DNA of 64,000 nt from Paenibacillus sp. FSL K6-1096 (lineage in GTDB: Bacteria > Bacillota > Bacilli > Paenibacillales > Paenibacillaceae): contig NZ_CP150274.1 in assembly GCF_037977055.1 (NCBI RefSeq), positions 1,860,001 to 1,924,000 on the forward strand, in the 5' to 3' direction. The notes under the pieces were generated by a model. It had not been told where the DNA came from. It made no database searches and saw only the letters and a program-made list of their open reading frames with translations. The translations under genes and the position numbers were made by a program. Positions 62,022 through 64,000 of this stretch are shown here, piece after piece (positions within the stretch are counted from its first letter, which is position 1; every line of letters begins with the position of its first letter).

Positions 62022-64000
62022 TCACATTTTTTCCAAAAGAATGGTTGAACCCCCGCCGCCCTGCTCTGCCGGAACGACAATCAGCTTGCGCGGCAGGCGG
62101 GCCCGCAGCTCGGGAACATGGCTGATAATCCCCACCGACAGCTGGTCATTGTGCAGTCTCTCCAGCGAGGTAATCACGGTGTCTAGCAGCTCCGGGTCCA
62201 GCGTGCCGAATCCTTCATCCAGGAAAAAGAATTGCAGCGGATACTGCCCGCGCAGCTGAATCTGGGCCGACAGAGCCAGCGCCAGCGACAGTGAGGTCAG
62301 GAAGGTCTCGCCGCCGGACAGGGTGGACACCGGCCGCCTTACACCGCCGTTGCCGTCATCGCGGATTACAAATCCGCCCCCGGAATCTACCTCCAGGGCA
62401 TAACGCTGCTTGCTCAGAAAGCGCAGCCGCTGCGAGGCCGCCTGACATACCTGCATCAGCTGTTCCTCCGCGATATACTCGACGAAAGCATTGCCGCGCA
62501 GCACCGTCTGCAGCTTGGACAGGCTTTCCTGAAGAGCTGCATGTCCGGCCCTTTGCCCCTCCAGCTCCATCCAGCGGACATGGCGCTGCTGCAGATCCTC
62601 CAGGTCCCGCTCTGCCCGCGCGCGCGCCTGCAGCGAGGACTCATCGTCCTCCTTGCATTTGCGCAAGGCTTCCTGGCTCTCCTCCCACTCCTCGCTGCTA
62701 AGCGCAGCACCGTCCAGCTTCTCTTCTATCAGCCGCAGCTGGAGCGCACATTCCGCCTCCTCTTCACGATGGGCCTTCACCCGCCCGGCAGCCTGTGCCC
62801 GCTCTGCGGCATCCAGCGATGCCGCCTCCACCTCGGCGGCAGACGCGAACGGCGAAGACTGCAGGCTCTCCTCCCACTGGGCCGAGGCTGCCGAATAGTG
62901 CTCTTTGGCGGATTCCGCCGCCTGGCGGGCTACGGCAGCCTCACGGGTCTGCTGCTGCGCCTTGTCTGCTGCCTGGCGGTGTCCCTGACGGCCGCGTTCA
63001 AGCGCTGTCTGCAATTTCTGGAGCCTGCGCCCGCAATCTTCCAGCAGTGTGGCCGCAGGACGGCCGCCTGCCGCTTCCCGCAGCCGCTCCTCCTTGTCGC
63101 GCATAAGCGTGTCCTTCCCCTCAAGCTGCGCCTCCCACTGCGCCAGCTCCTTGTCGAGCCCTGCAAGCTGCTCCTGCAGCGTCTGCACGGCAAGACTTTT
63201 CTCGTCCAGAAACTTCGCAGCAATCTCCAGCTTGCCGCGGATTTCCTCGGCCCGCTCATCCTTGCCGAGCATCTCCTGATAGGCAGCCTCTGCCTGCTCC
63301 GGGGCAAGCTCCGGGAAGCGCCCGTCCCATTCTGCTCTCAGCTTGCCCGCCGCTGCGGTAAGCTCCTCCGCCTTGGCGGCCAGCCCCTGCACCCAGGTCT
63401 GCTCGGCTTCGGCAGCCGCTGCCTCCTTGTGGTACAGCTGCTCCAGCTCCTGCATGGAGCGCTGCCAGCTGCCGGCTTCGCGGCGCAGCTCCGCTGAGCG
63501 GTCCTTCAGGGCCGACAGCAGTTCCTTGAGCCCGGACAAGTCCATATCCTCCGGTAGCGCCAGCGTTTCGGCGGCGGACTGCCCAAATTCAGAGCCAGGA
63601 GCAGGCGCTGCAAGCGAATCCTGCTGGAGCGGAGTTCCGGCCGTTAATGCTGCTCTGCCGCCCACATCTGGTCCGGCAAGCGTTGCAGCAGAGCGGTCCA
63701 TCACCTCTTCCGGGACCGCTCCCCCCAGCTGGGCGAGCCAGGAGCTGTCCTGCTCCAGCAGGCTGCGCAGCAGATGGCGCGTCTCCAGCGCCTCCCGGGC
63801 CTGTACGCGGACCCGGCGGAGCCGCTCATCCAATTCCTCCTGCTCACCCTGCTCCTGGTGAAGCGCAGGAGCGGGGTGATGCTCGCTGCCGCACACCGGG
63901 CAGGCTGCTCCTTCGCGGAGTTCACGGGCCAGCGCCAGCGAGAGCCGGTGAACCTCCTGCTCCTTCAGCGCTGCCTCAAGCGCGCTGATGTGCTCTTCCA
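62022..64000 (-). CDS. sbcC: Exonuclease SbcC, C-terminal part (runs off window)
   Basis: SMC-like ATPase that works with SbcD nuclease on hairpins and blocked DNA ends. About 658 residues are visible; the N-terminal half with Walker A lies beyond the right edge. The zinc hook CPVCGSEHH is near 63880-63905 and marks the middle of the protein. It is followed by a long Glu/Gln/Ala-rich coiled coil and the C-terminal head: RPVSTLSGGETFLTSLSLALAL (signature), FFFLDEGFGTLD (Walker B) and GIISHVPELRARL. The stop is at 62022. Coding is open to the edge, so the call is secure. Confidence 0.95.
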   Translation of the reverse strand, partial: EEHISALEAALKEQEVHRLSLALARELREGAACPVCGSEHHPAPALHQEQGEQEELDERLRRVRVQAREALETRHLLRSLLEQDSSWLAQLGGAVPEEVMDRSAATLAGPDVGGRAALTAGTPLQQDSLAAPAPGSEFGQSAAETLALPEDMDLSGLKELLSALKDRSAELRREAGSWQRSMQELEQLYHKEAAAAEAEQTWVQGLAAKAEELTAAAGKLRAEWDGRFPELAPEQAEAAYQEMLGKDERAEEIRGKLEIAAKFLDEKSLAVQTLQEQLAGLDKELAQWEAQLEGKDTLMRDKEERLREAAGGRPAATLLEDCGRRLQKLQTALERGRQGHRQAADKAQQQTREAAVARQAAESAKEHYSAASAQWEESLQSSPFASAAEVEAASLDAAERAQAAGRVKAHREEEAECALQLRLIEEKLDGAALSSEEWEESQEALRKCKEDDESSLQARARAERDLEDLQQRHVRWMELEGQRAGHAALQESLSKLQTVLRGNAFVEYIAEEQLMQVCQAASQRLRFLSKQRYALEVDSGGGFVIRDDGNGGVRRPVSTLSGGETFLTSLSLALALSAQIQLRGQYPLQFFFLDEGFGTLDPELLDTVITSLERLHNDQLSVGIISHVPELRARLPRKLIVVPAEQGGGGSTILLEKM

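Noticed and set aside
62541..63497. Plus-strand Leu-rich frame of 318 codons opposite sbcC
   Set aside because: Complement of the Glu/Gln/Ala-rich coiled coil gives Leu/Cys-rich nonsense; sbcC motifs on the minus strand are intact.

Overview
The window is chromosomal DNA from a spore-forming, moderately high-GC member of the Bacillales, most likely Paenibacillus. The evidence is gene content and order: a dcw cluster containing the sporulation PBP SpoVD, bacillithiol synthesis (bshC), an RsfA-type prespore regulator, YqfC/YqfD, a YhcN/YlaJ-type spore lipoprotein, meso-DAP-type MurE, and blocks in the same order as the yla and yqf-dnaG-sigA regions of Bacillus subtilis. Nearly all genes are on the minus strand. 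Both ends cut through genes (murF on the left, sbcC on the right).

Layout in transcription order, reading right to left. (1) 64000-59474: sbcC, a repeat-rich spacer, a HIT protein, rpsU, yqeY, then yqfC-yqfD. (2) 58280-51402: phoH, the 7TM-HD c-di-AMP phosphodiesterase gene pgpH, ybeY, dgkA, cdd, a 1.1-kb repeat-filled gap, era, yqzL, recO. (3) 50613-41791: T-box-controlled glyQS, a YaiI/YqxD protein, dnaG, sigA, an unrecognised membrane protein, trmK, nif3, followed by rnpB. (4) 40108-32977: a divergent MocR regulator/aminotransferase pair, a subtilisin-like protease, several small conserved proteins, a lytic transglycosylase. (5) 32860-22615: cysteine desulfurase plus thiI, a TerC-type membrane protein, typA with ylaH/LCP/PPOX/ylaJ/ylaK-like genes. 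(6) 22367-17068: an orphan solute-binding protein converging on a PcsB-like coiled-coil protein, a DUF2626 protein, rsfA, panE, a DUF3397 protein. (7) 16917-11879: an opp peptide-import operon with a ruined oppD. (8) 11701-1: bshC, ahcY, then the dcw cluster mraZ-rsmH-ftsL-pbpB-spoVD-murE-murF.

Most of the window is housekeeping: peptidoglycan synthesis and division, replication initiation and the main sigma factor, ribosome maturation, tRNA charging and modification, and membrane lipid and nucleotide salvage. The least ordinary parts are non-coding. The cdd-era gap carries two sets of four imperfect palindromes, each set spaced 51-62-51 bp. The sbcC-HIT gap carries five copies of an unrelated dyad, also at about 51 bp, in a block bracketed by a 19-bp direct repeat. 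Other points are a class A-type RNase P RNA (class B is the Bacillales norm), a decayed oppD between intact opp genes, a small RNA or attenuator with competing hairpins before a DUF1540 gene, and candidate MraZ boxes before mraZ.

All calls come from reading the sequence and recalled family knowledge. No database search was run.
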